NCBI GenBank assembly: GCA_022592445.1
Contig: JABYQR010000171.1
Span: forward strand, 1 to 64,000
Reading direction: 5' to 3'
DNA length: 64,000 nucleotides
Origin: Cytidiella melzeri
Lineage: Eukaryota; Basidiomycota; Agaricomycetes; Polyporales; Irpicaceae
The notes under the pieces are model-generated. The model made no database searches. It was given only the letters and a program-made list of their open reading frames with translations, and was not told the origin of the DNA. Position 1 is the stretch's first letter; each line of letters starts with the position of its first letter. The position numbers and the translations under genes are program-made. Shown in pieces: positions 21,011 through 31,850 of this stretch.

Positions 21011-22121
21011 ATGCGTTTCGCGACCTTCGTCCAAGCCTCCGTACTCTCCCTCGCTTTGCCACTTGCGGCTTGGGGTCTCAAGCATGAACAGCGCAGCGCG
21101 CGTAGACACCACGATTTAGCACTCCAGGCCCGTGGAGAGACCTATGACAACGCCCGGTTGACTTTTTACGACGTCGGCCTGTACGCGGCTCTTATTCCTC
21201 GACACGTGCATTGTATTGACCTTGTGGCTCTCTGAAGGGGTGCTTGCGGGATAGTGAATGTGCCTAGCGACTTTGTGGGTGATATGTTTAGTTTGATTTC
21301 TTCCTAACGAGTATGCTCATCTCCTACCGTTGGTGCAGATCGTCGCTCTAAACAGTGCTGTACGCAAACCTGTTTCTGAGTGCATGTATGCATCGTTTAC
21401 ATTATTGATATGCTTCAGCAATTCGACTCGGCGTCGGGATATCCCGCCGTGAACTGCTTCAAGATGATTACTATCGAAGTCAACGGCAAGACCGCCCAAG
21501 CGCAGATCACAGACGAGGTGTGCACACATAACACTTTTTACTGTCAATGATCTATTTTGACATGAAACCCACACGCGATAGTGCCCTGGCTGCCCTTTCA
21601 AAGGCCTCGACCTTTCCCGTGGCCTGTTTGACTACTTTGCCAGCGAGGATGTCGGCGTCCTCACTGCTACATGGTACTTCAACGACGGCGCTCCTGCAGC
21701 TCCCGCGCCTTCTCCCACACCCACACCCACACCTACTCCTACTCCTGCACCTTCTCCTAGTCCCACTCCCGCTCCGCCGCCGCCACCACCGCCACCCCCT
21801 CCGTCTCCTACTCCTACACCCACTCCCGAGTACACACCTCCCCCTCCTACTACCACTAAGACGCCCAAGAAGACCACCTCGTCTGTGGAGGCTAAGAGCA
21901 GCAGCAGCAGCAGTAGTAGCAGCAGCTCTTCCTCCTCCAGCCTCATCCGGTCCTCTTCCTCGTCTCACCCGGCTTCGAGTTCTACTCACTCCAGCAGCAC
22001 CAGTCTGTCGTCGTCGACGGCCAGCAGCAGTGTTCCCACAGCTACCGCCGGCGTGTTTGACAGCGCGAACCAGGCATTGCTCGGTTTGGCAGGATTGGCG
22101 GTGGCTGCTGGTGCTCACTAA
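21011..22121 (+). CDS. Secreted RlpA-like double-psi beta-barrel protein 4
   Basis: It starts MRFATFVQASVLSLALPLAA, a signal peptide. The barrel has NARLTFYDVGL, then after an extra intron GACGIVNVPSDF, then IVALNSA, FKMITIEVNGK, AQITDECPGCPFKGLDLSRG and FFDYFASEDVG-like sequence. The extra intron, within the DVGL/GACG motif, is not present in paralogue 3. The tail is the longest of the four: a Pro/Thr and poly-Pro block, a Lys patch (KTPKK), then poly-Ser, ending NQALLGLAGLAVAAGAH. The most hydrophobic tail of the set could be a membrane or GPI-type anchor, but no clear GPI cleavage pattern can be asserted. Confidence 0.82.
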
Positions 22122-22795
22122 ACGCGTGGGCGTTGAGGCGTTCAGTCTGTCGCGGGACTAAGATTTGGTGCTGTTAGTTCGTTTCTGCACGTGCGTTATG
22201 TATCCTTCACGTTCGTAATTACAAAGTGGTAGCTCATAAGTAGCCGCTATACCCTTGACCTCCCCATCTCTCAGGATCTTTTTTTTTCTAGTTAGAGGTT
22301 AGCACACATCTATGGACGGTCATGCGTAGCCGACACTTCATCTCTACATTCAATTCGGTTTCTTGTGAACATTTTTGGTTGCATATCAGACACTCTACTA
22401 TTACAGCACATCCTCTAGAACTCCGTAGCTATGGAGAGGTATACCAAGTTGTTGTCTGATGGTCATTTGTCTCGAGGATTTGTGAGATTGAAAGCATCGC
22501 ACTTGGGTCTGTCAGTTTGTGTTCTTTGTTCTCGCCATAGCTGACGCGACGACATGAGGTGAGATTGGACTCGGAAGGCATCCACCCACATTCGAAGTTT
22601 ACTACACGGGTAGCACAGAGCAAATTATTGTTAAGTCACTGATGCTGGTAAGCAAAGTGGTGTTCGTGCGACACGCACAGTACAAAGAAAGAAGACTGAA
22701 ATTGGTAAGCTAGGGAGACGACACTGTTGGTAGTAGAGATTACAGAGGTGAGATTGCTTCTCAAACCTCAAGGTATCGCGAACAATAATGTTGAA
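22122..22795. other. Intergenic
   Basis: This lies between convergent genes. It has a T-run near 22280 and no coding signal. Confidence 0.45.
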
Positions 22796-23614
22796 TCACA
22801 CTTGAAATTCAACGCTTGCCGCTGAATCCACCAACGGCTTATCAGCCTCAACGACAGCCAGCCCTTCCTCCGGCTCCCGAGCCTGTACCCCGCCGGCAAG
22901 TTTCTTTCTCTGCTTCAGCTTCAAAAACAACCACACACCGTTTGTGACCACCGCACCCACAAACGTGACGACCGCAGCGCGTAACGGGTCCTGGGTGACT
23001 TCGTCACTAGACCCTGGTGCCCACGCCGCAAGCATGCGAATGCCAAAAGACATTGTGAGGTTTGGGAGAGCGATGGAATAGCAGAGCTGTGTGAGGAGAG
23101 ACCGACGGAGGGGACGAATTTGTTTGATCTTGAGCTGTGCCGTGATTATGTCAGGTGACCCGCCATTGTTGGACGACTTGCGCACCCCCTTTGTGACGAT
23201 GTAGTACACAGCTCCGCCAAAGCCGCACAGCAGGCCGGTAATACCGCCGCTGACAATGGCGCCGACGGCGGCGGTACGCAGGAACGCCCAGGCGAGAGGG
23301 AGGAACGGCGTGATGAAGAGGTTGTGGGTGTATTCTATGAAGGGAATTTGGGTGACGGCGTTCACGAGGAGGAAGCCGACGAGGACCGCGGTGCATGAGA
23401 TCATGATGACCACAGTTGCGAACAGGCATGCGAACAAGAAGCTGAGGAAGGTGCATAGAAACACCGCCAGCTGGACACGGCGAAGCGTGGACAAGGGTGT
23501 GGGGAGAGGCGAAGTTGTACGAGAGCTGGTAGTCGCCTCGGGTTGCGCTATGGGGGGCGGGAGGTGGCCATCGGTCGCTGACTGCGCCGTCTCCAAGGGT
23601 TTCTCGGTAGGCAT
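22796..23614 (-). CDS. Multipass membrane protein, unknown (pair member 1)
   Basis: A single exon encodes 272 residues. The hydrophilic N-terminal 45 residues are Pro/Ser/Thr-rich. Four or five hydrophobic segments follow (VQLAVFLCTFLSFLFACLF; VVIMISCTAVLVGFLLV; AAVGAIVSGGITGLLCGFGG; LCYSIALPNLTMSFGI; AAVVTFVGAVVTNGVWLFL), and then a charged C-terminus with KLKQRKK. I do not recognise the family. It is transcribed in the same direction as the neighbour at 24199-24930, which has the same size, topology and a DPxR motif ahead of the last membrane segment (DPLRAAVV here). The frame is uninterrupted and codon use is uniform, so it is likely real. Confidence 0.75.
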   Translation of the reverse strand: MPTEKPLETAQSATDGHLPPPIAQPEATTSSRTTSPLPTPLSTLRRVQLAVFLCTFLSFLFACLFATVVIMISCTAVLVGFLLVNAVTQIPFIEYTHNLFITPFLPLAWAFLRTAAVGAIVSGGITGLLCGFGGAVYYIVTKGVRKSSNNGGSPDIITAQLKIKQIRPLRRSLLTQLCYSIALPNLTMSFGIRMLAAWAPGSSDEVTQDPLRAAVVTFVGAVVTNGVWLFLKLKQRKKLAGGVQAREPEEGLAVVEADKPLVDSAASVEFQV

Positions 23615-24198
23615 TTCACTGCTGCCCGCAAGTTACAACTGCTATTCTGACATGAGCTAGCATTCTTTCTTTCTTTCTTTCAAAACACGAGCGGCACAGA
23701 TACGTACCAGGTATACTTGATGTGTTGGGTACGACTTGAGGGGACTGAGTGTGCGACGCTCAGCGAGCCGTGGGGGACTCTTATCTAGCTGGATTTCGTG
23801 TGCGCCTATTACTGTATCTTCGTATACTGCGATCTGATATGCTATGTAAATGTAATCCAAGTTGAACTTGAACAAACACCGAACGAATGCTGTGCGCTGC
23901 CTGCCTGCGTGACCAAAGCATCCTAACAACATCTGTGAAGGTTACGGTCAGCTGTCGGCGAACAAGAAGATGCAGACCGGTTGCGAAGGATGGCCTGAAC
24001 CTCCTCCTCCGACGGAATATAGTCCAACAGAGTATGTTGGCATTAATCTTACAGCCCAAGGCCCCAAGACAAGAGGCATCAGTGCTGTCCGTTGATTGTC
24101 CTCCATCATGCAAACATAGACTCGGCTGTAAGCAGGCGCGCATGACTCTGAACGAAGTTACAGGATACTATACACTTTCGCCGCCAACTTGAAAAAGT
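23615..24198. other. Intergenic
   Basis: It contains a short (CTTT)n run (23665-23680) and the promoter of the gene at 22796-23614. No gene is seen. Confidence 0.45.
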
Positions 24199-24930
24199 TC
24201 AAACCATCTCGTGTTTCTCATCCGACAACTCTGATTTGCCAACCTCTCCAGCACCTTCCTCCATTGTTGTCTGAGCAACCATCTCTTTCTCCTTCGCCTC
24301 CTTCGCCCTAGCTGCTCGCTCTCTACGGTGCTCAAGAGCAGTACCGAGGAACGCGCCCAAGATCCCAATGAGCACCGGACGAGTAGGGTCCTCGACAACC
24401 TGGTCAAGCTTCCACCCGAAACAGCGTATGGCAGCGTAACCCAGAGGCACCGATACGCTACCCACTATTATCCCAGCGCAGACGACAGGAATACTGTCAC
24501 CACGGTACTGAAAAGACTGCCCCTTTCCCGGAGTGATATATGGGAGGTTCATTGGGGCGAGAGCGCGCACCCCATTGGGTACGTTGCCGTTCACGAGGTA
24601 AACGATTGAGAAAATGACGCCGATCGTGGCACCTAGGAGACCACTGCCCAAGACGCTGACCAGGCTGACACTCATGTAGCCTTGTATGAACGACGAGGCG
24701 AAGGCAGCCAGCGAGGGTTCGGAGCCCATCACTAGGTCTCGCACTGCGAAGGCGATGATGGCGAAAGCTAGGCCTCTCGTCGCTAGCATGACACAGGCAA
24801 AGGAGAACATGGTGGTAATGAAGAGTGGGGTGAGCATGAACAAGGCGGCCGCAGTGAGCTTGTCGCGAAGTGTAAAGGCCGTGACTTTGGGCTGACGTTC
24901 GCCCTCGGCTGTGTTGGACGTCGACGACAT
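24199..24930 (-). CDS. Multipass membrane protein, unknown (pair member 2)
   Basis: A single exon encodes 243 residues. A short hydrophilic start is followed by hydrophobic segments (AAALFMLTPLFITTMFSF; GLAFAIIAFAV; LVSVLGSGLLGATIGVIFSI; VVCAGIIVGSVSVPLGYAAI; PVLIGILGAFLGTAL). The C-terminal 45 residues are highly charged, with Arg/Lys/Glu helix character. The DPTRPVLIGILGA motif ahead of the last segment parallels DPLRAAVVTFVGA in the downstream neighbour. Together these suggest a tandem pair from an old duplication. Function is unknown. Confidence 0.75.
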   Translation of the reverse strand: MSSTSNTAEGERQPKVTAFTLRDKLTAAALFMLTPLFITTMFSFACVMLATRGLAFAIIAFAVRDLVMGSEPSLAAFASSFIQGYMSVSLVSVLGSGLLGATIGVIFSIVYLVNGNVPNGVRALAPMNLPYITPGKGQSFQYRGDSIPVVCAGIIVGSVSVPLGYAAIRCFGWKLDQVVEDPTRPVLIGILGAFLGTALEHRRERAARAKEAKEKEMVAQTTMEEGAGEVGKSELSDEKHEMV

Positions 24931-25312
24931 AGTTCTGTTATGTCAAGTACTACGATCTATAACTATGCAAGGTCATCAATTTGGTATGCAATAAGTTGGA
25001 CGGAGCGGGGGGGCCAGCTGCATACCTGGGTGGAGGTGTGCCAGTGAGGGTTCAGAGTGGTGAGATTACCGCCTAATGGCATATATAAGTAACTCGTACG
25101 CGCCTTATACAATCCCGGCAGTGGCACCGGCACGAGACAATAAGCTCGTCCGCCCGTGGAGCCACGAAATCAGTACGCTCAGGCTCAATCTTTCCTCAGC
25201 ACGCAAACGCTTGATCACCTGTATCTCTCTCGTCAAAAGAATATGTAAATGCCCCCAATGCTTAAGAAAGAAAGAAAGAATCAAGTAATCAGTACAAACG
25301 ACTCCACCTTCA
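24931..25312. other. Intergenic
   Basis: It is the gap between VPS11 (3' end) and the membrane protein gene (5' end), both minus. It contains (GAAA)n-like sequence near 25266-25280. No gene is seen. Confidence 0.45.
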
Positions 25313-28300
25313 CTATGCAGCAACATCTTCCAACCGAGACAAATTCATGATACCCCGGCTAAACCCAGTCGCAACCGCAGCAAACCCGCCTTCCTTCACC
25401 TCTGAGAGGAAAACGTCGTGCTCGTCTGCCAATCTCTCGTTGTTGCGTCTGATTTCGCGAATCATGCTGTGAGAGCGAGCGCAGCTGCGACACTCGGTGT
25501 CGTGCTCGCCCAGGCAACTGCAAGGGCATACGATCAGCTGCAACGCAACAAATAACAGGACCACAGGTAGGGACAGTCTCACCGCTGATGATAACTGTGG
25601 TTGCACATAAAGTGGAGACTCGGAAGATCGAGTTGTCCGCCACATGCAGCACACTGCGTGTTGTGGAACACGTTCGGATGATCGACATCTTCCAGTCCTT
25701 CCACCGCACGTAGTTTCGCAGCCGTCTCCGTACGATACGAATTAATCAGCTTTTGGTCCTATTTTGGAACAATACGAAAGTCAAAATACCATTCTTGCTG
25801 GTCACACACACACACACACAAGAAATACTTGCCGTCTCAATCTCCTCTCGCGCTGCCTTGATACGCGACATCAGCCACTGCTTGACGAGCCCAACACTAG
25901 CAACATTGTTCCGACTCAGCACTTGAACGACAGTCAGCGGCTGCATAATCTTCTCCTGCTCGATGTGCTCCAAAACCCGGCCAAGGTCAGCCGTATGCCT
26001 TGACAGCAACTCCGGAGTCGAAGTCAAGAACCTTAGCACCAGCGGATACAGATGGGGATGTGCAGGACCATACCGGCCGAGACACTCCACGACCTCCGCA
26101 GACGCTTTCGAAGCAGGGTCCTCCTTGTGCTTGTCGATGTAAAACCTCACTACATCTTCGAACATACCCATCTTCTCCCACAGCATCACAAGTCCCGGCG
26201 TGTACTCTCGCGTGGAGCACAAGATGAGGGCATGGGTGGGATCGTACGGCAAGTCCTCGCGCTTCAGCAACCGCAAAGCTTTCTGCAAGCCACCCTGCTC
26301 CGAGTGCGGCGGGGAGAGATATAGCTCTAGGAGTGTGTTCCATAACGCGACCTGCTCCTGCCGCTCTACTTCGACATCAGCTGAGGGATCAAGTTCCACG
26401 GTGCCAGAAAGCCCGCCTGAACTGGAGAGACTCTGGCCCCATCGACGAGCTGCGACAGTCTCGAGGAAATGCAAAAACTGGTCTGGATGATCGATAAAGT
26501 GCGCAAAGTATATTTTCGGGGAAGGGCGTTTCGTAGTGTTCGGTTTCGGTCGGGTCAAGGTCGGTGTTTCGCTGCGTGAGGGCTGAGACGTGGTTGGGGT
26601 GTCTGTGCCTGAGACGCTGACTGTGGTCGCCTCACGCCCCACAAGCTTCTCTGCACCTGAAGCCTTGACAGTGGTGGTGGTGGAGGCCGAGGAAGGTTGC
26701 ACAGGTTCCGGAGCAGCGCCAACCCTGTTAATCGCGAGGTACGAAAGGTATGATGGCCCTGATGCGCTAGCTTGTCGAACCGATGGAGATCGTTGCTCGT
26801 CTTCCTCTGCGATAGACAAAGGCGAGAGACTCGTGCAGAGGTCTATCAGCAAGTCTGTCGTTTCGTTGGGAAGGTTTTCGAGAAGCGCCCGGCCATAACG
26901 AGCCAGGTTATTTTCTGCCTGAGATCCACGGAGTGATGAGCATTAAGTTATCAGCGAAGAAGATGGTAACAACTCACGATATCAGCCCCCAAACGGCGCA
27001 GGTAGCCCAAGGCATCCTTGTAATGTCCTGCATCCTCAATTTGTATCTGGAGATAATCTTCATGACGGTCGTATTTCTTCGCTAAATACGAGGCGTGGTC
27101 AAAGTACCCTGCTTGGCGACAAACCCTAATGGCAGTTTCGACATCGAACGGAAGGTCCTCTGATTCGCCATCACCGCTCGACCGCCGTGCTTCTGTCTTT
27201 ATAAAGCTCTCCAGCCGAGCGACATCCTTCAGTTTGGTATAGGTGTTCAGAAGTAAGGTGGTGTGATCAGAATTGGCCAGGCCGAGCTCGTGCAACTCCT
27301 GAAGATATGTCACCAGGTTATGAATGCGCTGAGCATCAAGGAACTGTCAAGGCCGTCGTGAGCAGTGCACAGTCAGCTTGAAGCTGGCCGCTCACCTTTC
27401 GTATGACATAGCTGGGCTGGACATGACCGATCGTCTGTATGAATTGTTGCATAGAACTGTCATACTCTCCCTTAGAGTACAAATGATCACCGTATTGCCG
27501 ATGTATGTCAGCAACGCTCGAGTCGTCTAATCCCTGAGTCTTGGCAAGGTCCAAAGCGAGATTGTACAAAGATCTCCTGTAGAGTAAGTCGAGCTTCGCC
27601 GAAGTGGGCTTCTCTTCCAGGTGCAGCAGCTGCGTGAGAGTTAGGTATACGTCATTTGTCATGAACCCTGCGCTTACATTGCCATCATTAGACACCAGGT
27701 AGACATGACGGCCCACTGAAAATACATGACGAATTCCCTCTGTGTGCGTCCCGGAGTATGCCACTATTTTGTTCTCCAAATCGAAGAGCACGACCTTGGT
27801 AATATCTGCTTTAGGTTCGCTGTTTCGCGCGGCAAAGTTTCGTACAGTTGCAGAAGGAGCAGACGCGGATGCGGTGAACGGGGGAGACACAATTACGAGG
27901 TAATTCAGGTGCGTGTATACGGCTGACTTGAATCCTTTGTAACAGATATGATCAGCACTGCACACGTAATTTCGGCTGATGCAGCTCACCTTCATATGCA
28001 TAGCACGCGCCTCGACCTTCTGTGCTGCAGATGTAGATAGCTTCGTCCTTAGCAATGACCATGTCTCTCGTTTTCCAATCCATAGTAGCGCAGCCGAGGT
28101 CACAGCCGACTTCGTCCACTTCGGTAGGCGTTCCACCGCTCCCCTTCCCAGAAGCTTGATAGGTTAGGACGCGACTAATTGTAACGATAAACAAGTAAAT
28201 GTTAGGGCTGTCCTCCGAGGGTTCTCGGAACCCAAGACCGGTGATAGGTTCAGTACCACCATCGTGAATAGAACGTGGTTTAGGTAGTGCGTTGAGTGAT

Positions 28301-29050
28301 GTGGAACCCGACAGTATAGATTGATCAAGGTGCCGGTACAAAAGCACTGTGCCGTCCGCCAGACCAATGGCCAAATATGCCAGTGATGCAGATAACGCTA
28401 CCGCAGAGATCTAATAGATGTAAGCAGACTGACTGTGTTTCTCTGAAGCAGCGTACGCACAGGATGAGGTCGATTCCCAGCTTGTACCTTGGTAGAACGC
28501 AACAGGATCGGAGCTCCGGTCTTCTTCTCAATGGTATGTAAGTCCCAGACCTTGAGGAGCGGATGCCTCACTGCGTCTTCTTCCTAATGACCATCAGCTC
28601 ATGAATATCGAGGTCGTTTCGAGACTCACACCCAAGGACACGAGAATACCATTCCGTTCCACCATATGCGTGACGCGACCTCCAGTATGCGCGACCCAGC
28701 TCTTCGCGGTCTCGAACTCGTCATCCAAAAGGTAAACGCTCCCATGTATATCTGCTACTAGCGTTCCGAATTCCGTCGAGGTGATGCAAGAGATCTCTGG
28801 GGATTTCTGTGTTTATGGTATACGTTGGCTGCTAGTTTCGGCGAGGTACTAGTGCAGCGTCGTGACGCACCTTGAATACCTCCGGAGAGCTTGCCAGATC
28901 ATGAACATCTTTGACTGGCGAGACGTCAAAGAATGTGAATTGTCTCCACTAGGTGGTATTAAGCCAATGGTAGACATGCGTATTGACCTATACACTCACT
29001 GCGGATGCCACAGGTCCGTTTCCTTGGTTTATGGCAGGAGCTGTCGCCAT
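25313..29050 (-). CDS. VPS11: Vacuolar protein sorting protein 11 (PEP5), HOPS/CORVET core
   Basis: A multi-exon gene starts MATAPAINQGNGPVASA and splices to WRQFTFFDVSPVKD. A beta-propeller-like N-terminal half follows (EISCITSTEFGTLVADIHG; VSAVALSASLAYLAIGLADG). Then comes the clathrin-heavy-chain-like alpha-solenoid (YRRSLYNLALDLAKTQGLDD; HTTLLLNTYTKLKDVARLES; VCRQAGYFDHASYLAKKY; LYPLVLRFLTSTPELLSRH). The C-terminus is a RING-H2 finger: CAACGGQLDLPSLHFMCNHS, then YHQRC...CRSC, split by an intron. It ends MNLSRLEDVAA. VPS11 is a core subunit of the HOPS and CORVET tethers for endosome and vacuole fusion. One intron near the 3' end (about 25800-25830) has a (GT)n tract. Start and exon joins match family expectations, and no break was seen. 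Confidence 0.92.
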
Positions 29051-29776
29051 CGAGCCTCAAATACAGAAGCTTTTGTGGTCAGCTACTGTGGTCGTAGCGG
29101 TATAGAGCTCAGTCAGGCATTCACCTCACTAGCACGAAGTAGCTGCACACAGTGCAAAGGGACAAACGACGCGTGACGAGCGTCTACAGCATATATTGAC
29201 CTCTCTGCAATCACTTTTACACTGTACTGGATCGTTGTCCCCCTCACGGCACGGCATACCTGCTCGCATTCACTAGCAGAGAGCATTATCGTATAAGCTA
29301 CCACAACACTTAGCTGTTTCACTCATGCTGTCTTTCGGCAAGTCAACTTGAAGTGAGACGGTGGTCACAATCTCACACCCTCCCTTACGGCATATACCAA
29401 ACAATGTATGTGATTTTTGAGTGGGGGTATAGGTGGGATGGAGACAGCCTCTAGTGCTGTCCACGATTGATAGAGTTCTGCACCTGTTTGGGTGTAAGCG
29501 AGTGCTCAGTGGGCAGCTCATGTTCACTGGGATGTGTAGGTGCTCAGTGAGAGGAACAGTACCATACTGTGTTGTCAAATGTGCAACAAGAGGGCAAGTA
29601 CGAGAGGTAGAAGCATTTGCAAATTAAATCAGAAAGAAGAGAGGTTGTTCAAGGCACGTCTCGTCTACAACGGCATTGAACTACATAACATAATCTAGAT
29701 ACAAATTGGGTGTACTGCGGGAGCAGGGTTACATGGGAGTCCTGGCACATGGTCTTGTTTACATGTAACAAAGGTA
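29051..29776. other. Intergenic
   Basis: This is the VPS11 promoter side and the transition into the gene-poor, repeat-rich zone. No coding sequence is recognised. Confidence 0.45.
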
Positions 29777-30241
29777 TTACACTGGAACAAAACAACCTTT
29801 TGGAGGTACTATGCGGATGTAAGGATGTAAATACACATGGTATTCCTGGAAAGAAAGCCAACGCCACATGGCCACTTCTTCATCTGTCATCAAACAGAAT
29901 CCTTCCTTGGGGCCAGTGCGCAGATTGAACCAGGTCATTTTTGCCCTGATCTCACTCTGCAGCTCTGACAATTTTTGCTCTGTTAGATCCTCGAGGATTA
30001 TGGGCATCTGCATTTTTGGCTTATTCCAAATTGTATACTTCAACTTTTCTGGGCCCCGTTTGGTGAGATCAGCTCTAGCAACTACAGCATGCAGGTTGGG
30101 AAAGCTGGCTGTCTCTCTCTCCGAGTGGTTGGAGTTGCTAGAGAAACCTTGACTGCTGTATGGGGCAGCAGACACAATCACTGCATGGAATGCAACAGTG
30201 ACAGTGGCAGCAACCAAAACAAGAAAAGTTGTAATTTGCAT
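29777..30241 (-). CDS. Small secreted protein, unknown
   Basis: Starting at the ATG at 30241 gives about 154 residues, with a signal peptide MQITTFLVLVAATVTVAF and a following Ala-rich cleavage region. An ATG six codons upstream (30259) is less suitable. A dibasic DLTKRG site near residue 60 resembles Kex2 processing, leaving a mature part of about 90 residues with the only two cysteines of that half (GFCLMTD and GCFVPV). There is no known domain. It sits alone at the edge of the repeat zone, which makes it a candidate effector-like or lineage-specific protein, by inference only. Confidence 0.5.
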   Translation of the reverse strand: MQITTFLVLVAATVTVAFHAVIVSAAPYSSQGFSSNSNHSERETASFPNLHAVVARADLTKRGPEKLKYTIWNKPKMQMPIILEDLTEQKLSELQSEIRAKMTWFNLRTGPKEGFCLMTDEEVAMWRWLSFQEYHVYLHPYIRIVPPKGCFVPV

Positions 30242-30599
30242 GATGGTGTAGGATGTCAAAGGGTTTTTTGGAAAGGGTTTTTATGACAGGTAGCTGTTAG
30301 AAAAAATGAGTACTGTGACCCACAAGCAAGTGCAACATGGACAATGATGTACTCACTGGCCAGCACTGAAGCAATGGACAGTCCTGGAGCACAGGGGGTG
30401 AGGTGAAATATGTATGTGGGGATGGTAGCAAGGGTCTTTATATATCTTCAGACATGTGCAGTGCAGTGCTGATGAGACAATCATCAGAAACTATACAGGT
30501 CAGAATTGTCTTGGATCAGCTCCTGTGCTACAAGTTTTCAAGTTGATGGTAGTGATGTAGCACAGTTTGAGCTGTGTTGGGCAACAAATTGCTTGCCAA
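30242..30599. other. Intergenic
   Basis: It is the presumed promoter of the small secreted protein, with TTTATATATC near 30437. Nothing else was recognised. Confidence 0.4.
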
Positions 30600-30850
30600 C
30601 TCGTAGGATTGTCAGAGTTGGTTGTACAAGCAGGAGTTACAATCAGAACACAGCCTGTGGCAGTTCTAGTGGGTCTGATACAGTTGAGATATCAACAGGG
30701 CATGGTTGCATCAGCATAAAGCACAGCCTTTGATTCTTCCATACAGTTTCACAACCACCAGTTGCTCTACAAGCAGGAGTTACAATCAGAACACAGCCTG
30801 TGGCAGCTTCAATGGAGGTGAGGCAGTGCAGACATCAACAGGACACATGT
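30600..30850 (+). repeat. Left arm of inverted repeat array (two units)
   Basis: Two head-to-tail units share AGCAGGAGTTACAATCAGAA and ACACAGCCTGTGGCAG, beginning near 30626 and 30769, a period of about 143 bp. Each continues into a segment ending in ATCAACAGG. The same unit occurs in reverse orientation at 31090-31480. Confidence 0.75.
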
Positions 30851-31089
30851 AACATGTTCTAGCAATTGATCTAATGAGACACCCTCAAGCTCTTCATTCT
30901 TGAAGCAAGTAATTTTCTGAAATCTGCAGTGAGCACTGCACAATATCAATGACAAGATAGATGAAGTCCCTTGCTACCATTGATGACTACCTTCATCAAT
31001 GTATGGCTCCTTTTCCCACAACCAAACTTATCAATTGTAGTACAGTCAGTTTATCCCAGATCAAGTTGCCTATCAAAAATTGATGCAAT

Positions 31090-31480
31090 GCTTTCTGCCA
31101 ATGCAACCATGTCCTGTTGATGTCTGAGCTGCATCACCTCTATTGGAACTGCTACAGACTGTGTTCTTGTTGTAACTCCTGCTTAGAGAGTAGTGGTTGT
31201 AGAACCTTGTGGACCAATTGCATGCAGTGCTTGCTGCCAATGCAACAATGTACTGTCAATGTCTGAACTGCCTCACCCTTAACAGAACTGCTACAGTTGT
31301 AATTCTTGCTTAGAAAGTAGTAGTTGTGAAACTTTGTGGACCAATTGAACACAGCGCTGGCTGCTGATGAAGCCACGTCCAGCTGATCTCTGCATTGCCT
31401 CACCCCCATCAGAGCTGCCACAGGCTGTGTTCTGATTGTAACTCCTGCTTAGAGAGCAACTGGTGGTTTTGAAACTGTAT
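31090..31480 (-). repeat. Right arm of inverted repeat array (three units)
   Basis: Three diverged minus-strand copies of the same unit have CTCCTGCTTAG-type segments near 31170, 31300 and 31442 (spacing about 130-145 bp). The outermost copy is closest to the second left-arm unit, including the shared flank ACCACCAGTTGCTCT. No protein-coding role is evident, although the arms give short repetitive open frames. Confidence 0.75.
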
Positions 31481-31587
31481 GACATGGATAGTCCAACAGA
31501 GACCAGATTTTTCCATCACAGTCACCAGTTTACAGTATCAAGCGCCTATCTAGAGCACTTATTTTCCAGCTAGGACTATTACCGGAC

Positions 31588-31600
31588 CTAACCCTAACCC
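31588..31600 (+). repeat. Telomere-like hexamers
   Basis: CTAACCCTAACCC resembles the fungal CCCTAA telomere repeat; a second degenerate match (CCTAAACCCTAG) occurs near 31640-31651. The array is far too short to be a functional telomere. Confidence 0.5.
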
Positions 31601-31782
31601 GGGTCACATGACATCCTGCCTTATTTATCAATAGTCCAGACCTAAACCCTAGACTCAATCTGGAGCAGTTCCAGATCAACCTAGGCTATTGTTCTATTTT
31701 TCCCCTTCCATTGTTAGGGATTCCCCCAGTTCTTATTGTCCTATTGTCTTCCGTCTATTGTCAGCCCAGGGATTCCCCCAGT

Positions 31783-31850
31783 TTCTATTGTTCTATTGTT
31801 CTATTGTTCTATTGTTCTATTGTTCTATTGTTCTTGTTCTATTGTTCTAT
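31783..31850 (+). repeat. Octamer minisatellite (TTCTATTG)n
   Basis: About eight near-perfect tandem copies of an 8-bp unit TTCTATTG, with one unit shortened. Related single copies lie on both sides (31688-31760 and 31880-31895). Confidence 0.85.

Noticed and set aside
21552..22118. 188-codon minus-strand open frame, Gly/Arg/Ser-rich
   Set aside because: It is the antisense of the Pro/Ser-rich tail of barrel protein 4, where repeat codons avoid stops on both strands.
25800..25825. (CA)n/(GT)n tract as an independent repeat feature
   Set aside because: It is a short microsatellite inside a VPS11 intron and is mentioned there; nothing suggests separate function.
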